Shown here: in pieces, positions 4,580 through 5,529 of the stretch
How the letters are laid out: each line of letters starts with the position of its first letter
How positions within the stretch are numbered: position 1 is the first letter of the stretch
DNA from: Anaerolineae bacterium
Lineage (GTDB): Bacteria > Chloroflexota > Anaerolineae > 4572-78 > NAK82
Assembly (NCBI GenBank): GCA_025062175.1
Contig: JANXAX010000024.1
Span: 10,105 to 15,633 of the forward strand
Direction: 5' to 3'
DNA length: 5,529 nucleotides
Notes under the pieces: model-generated
Databases searched by the model: none
The model's input: the letters and a program-made list of their open reading frames with translations, nothing else
What the model was told of the DNA's origin: nothing
Position numbers and translations under genes: made by a program

Positions 4580-5529
4580 TCATGGTTTCAACAAAACTTT
4601 CATCACGCTGGCACTCTTCACCAGCTCAAAACCCTTCTCGTACTCCTCCAGCGGAAGAATGTGTGAAATGAGCGGTCTCAACTGCACTTTGTCCGCTTCG
4701 ATCAGCTGATTCATTCTGCGCCAGGTTTCCCAAGTGCGTCCCATCACGCTGAGCAGCTTGATCTCGCGCCGTGTCATTTTGAAGAACGGATTGAAAGTCA
4801 CCGGTTGGCTGAAGGTGCCGATGGTGACCACAGTGCCGCACAACCGCACCATATCAAAGGCCTGGTCGAATGCCGTCTGAGTGGCGCCCATTTCGATGAC
4901 CAGATCGGCCCCGTAGCCATGGGTGAGATCCAACACTGCCTCTACGGGGTTCTCGCGGCTCGCATCCACGACAATGGCCCCTTTTGCATAACGGCGTGCC
5001 ATCTCCAGCCGTGGTTCGGTCAGCTCAGTGATCACAGTATTGACGCCCCAAGCGACCAAAGTCTGAGCGGCCAGAATGCCGATCGGACCCGCACCGATAA
5101 TGACAGCCCAATCGCCCGGGTCGCGTCGCTCCACCTCCACCGCGTGTACCGCAATGCCAAAGTTCTCGAGCAAAGCACCTTCCTCCAGGCTGAGCTGGCT
5201 GGGCAGAGGGCAAATGACTCTCTCCGGCAACACGGCATATTCGGCGAACGCGCCACGCCGCTTGCCATAGATCTCCCGGTTTTCGCACATGTTGGTGAAA
5301 CCGCTGCGACAGGTCCGGCAATATCCACAGTAAATGAGCGGGTCGTTCACGATGCGGTCACCGGGCTTGAAACGTGTGACTGCGCTTCCCACGTCGACCA
5401 CAATCCCCGACGCCTCATGTCCCAACACAGCGGGCAGTTGAAACGTCTTGTCGTTGGCAGCCCATTCGTCCCATTCGTATGCCTTCGTCTCGCCAACACA
5501 TATGGCACAGTATTCGACCCTAAAGAGGA
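4580..5529 (-). CDS. Zinc-dependent medium-chain alcohol/polyol dehydrogenase, N-terminus cut by the window edge
   Basis: An NAD(P)-dependent dehydrogenase of the MDR zinc family, open at the right edge: 315 residues are visible and perhaps 25-35 are missing. A GTG at 5428 looks like a start but is the Val of the conserved VLGHEASG motif; the frame continues upstream with LFRVEYCAICVGETKAYE, the normal N-terminal domain. Numbered from the first whole codon (5525-5527): catalytic-zinc ligands C10 and H37-E38, with E121 (LENF) as the likely further ligand seen in sorbitol-dehydrogenase types; structural-zinc cysteines C67, C70, C73 and C81 (CGYCRTC to NMC); and the nucleotide-binding GAGPIG at 145-150. 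This fits oxidation of a secondary hydroxyl of a polyol, cyclitol or sugar acid to a ketone. The usual CGSD after the first zinc cysteine is replaced by CVGE. Relatives of this type include sorbitol, threonine and scyllo-inosose dehydrogenases; I cannot choose between them. It heads the visible part of an operon with the split transketolase. Confidence 0.92.
   Translation of the reverse strand, partial: LFRVEYCAICVGETKAYEWDEWAANDKTFQLPAVLGHEASGIVVDVGSAVTRFKPGDRIVNDPLIYCGYCRTCRSGFTNMCENREIYGKRRGAFAEYAVLPERVICPLPSQLSLEEGALLENFGIAVHAVEVERRDPGDWAVIIGAGPIGILAAQTLVAWGVNTVITELTEPRLEMARRYAKGAIVVDASRENPVEAVLDLTHGYGADLVIEMGATQTAFDQAFDMVRLCGTVVTIGTFSQPVTFNPFFKMTRREIKLLSVMGRTWETWRRMNQLIEADKVQLRPLISHILPLEEYEKGFELVKSASVMKVLLKP

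Noticed and set aside
4580..5428. The dehydrogenase as a complete gene starting at the GTG at 5428
   Set aside because: That GTG encodes the Val of the VLGHE zinc motif. The frame remains open to the window edge and the upstream translation has the first zinc cysteine, so the gene is cut by the window and not truncated in the genome.

Overview
The window holds five genes, all read from the minus strand, which together look like a carbohydrate or polyol catabolism locus with its own uptake component. In transcription order (high to low coordinates) they are: a zinc-dependent medium-chain dehydrogenase cut by the right edge (4580-5529); the N-terminal (3665-4555) and C-terminal (2736-3677) subunits of a split transketolase; a TIM-barrel sugar epimerase/isomerase of the D-tagatose 3-epimerase / 5-keto-L-gluconate epimerase type (1799-2614); and a secreted ABC-transporter solute-binding protein (56-1540). 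The moderately GC-rich sequence, the split transketolase, the exported (not lipidated) family-1 binding protein and the strong AGGAGG ribosome sites fit a free-living heterotrophic bacterium. Chloroflexota or a similar group is my guess from style only; no marker gene is present.

The layout suggests two transcription units. The dehydrogenase and both transketolase subunits are tightly packed (24-nt gap, then a 13-nt overlap) and are surely co-transcribed from a promoter beyond the right edge. A 121-nt gap then carries a near-consensus sigma-70-type promoter (TTGACA, 17 nt, TATAGT). Just downstream of the predicted start lies a perfect palindrome, TGGTATACCA, typical of GntR/FadR-family operators. 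This unit begins with the epimerase. A 258-nt spacer with a strong stem-loop (1691-1713) separates the epimerase from the binding-protein gene, and another perfect hairpin (1-33) follows the binding-protein stop codon.

A plausible working model, which is inference, is as follows. The binding protein captures a sugar, polyol or sugar acid. The zinc dehydrogenase oxidises a hydroxyl to a ketone. The epimerase inverts C3 of the ketose to give the threo configuration transketolases prefer. The split transketolase then transfers a two-carbon unit to an aldose acceptor. The substrate cannot be read from this sequence, and no kinase, permease or regulator gene is inside the window. The combination of a dedicated split transketolase with a 3-epimerase-type enzyme, a dehydrogenase and a transporter component is the most interesting aspect.
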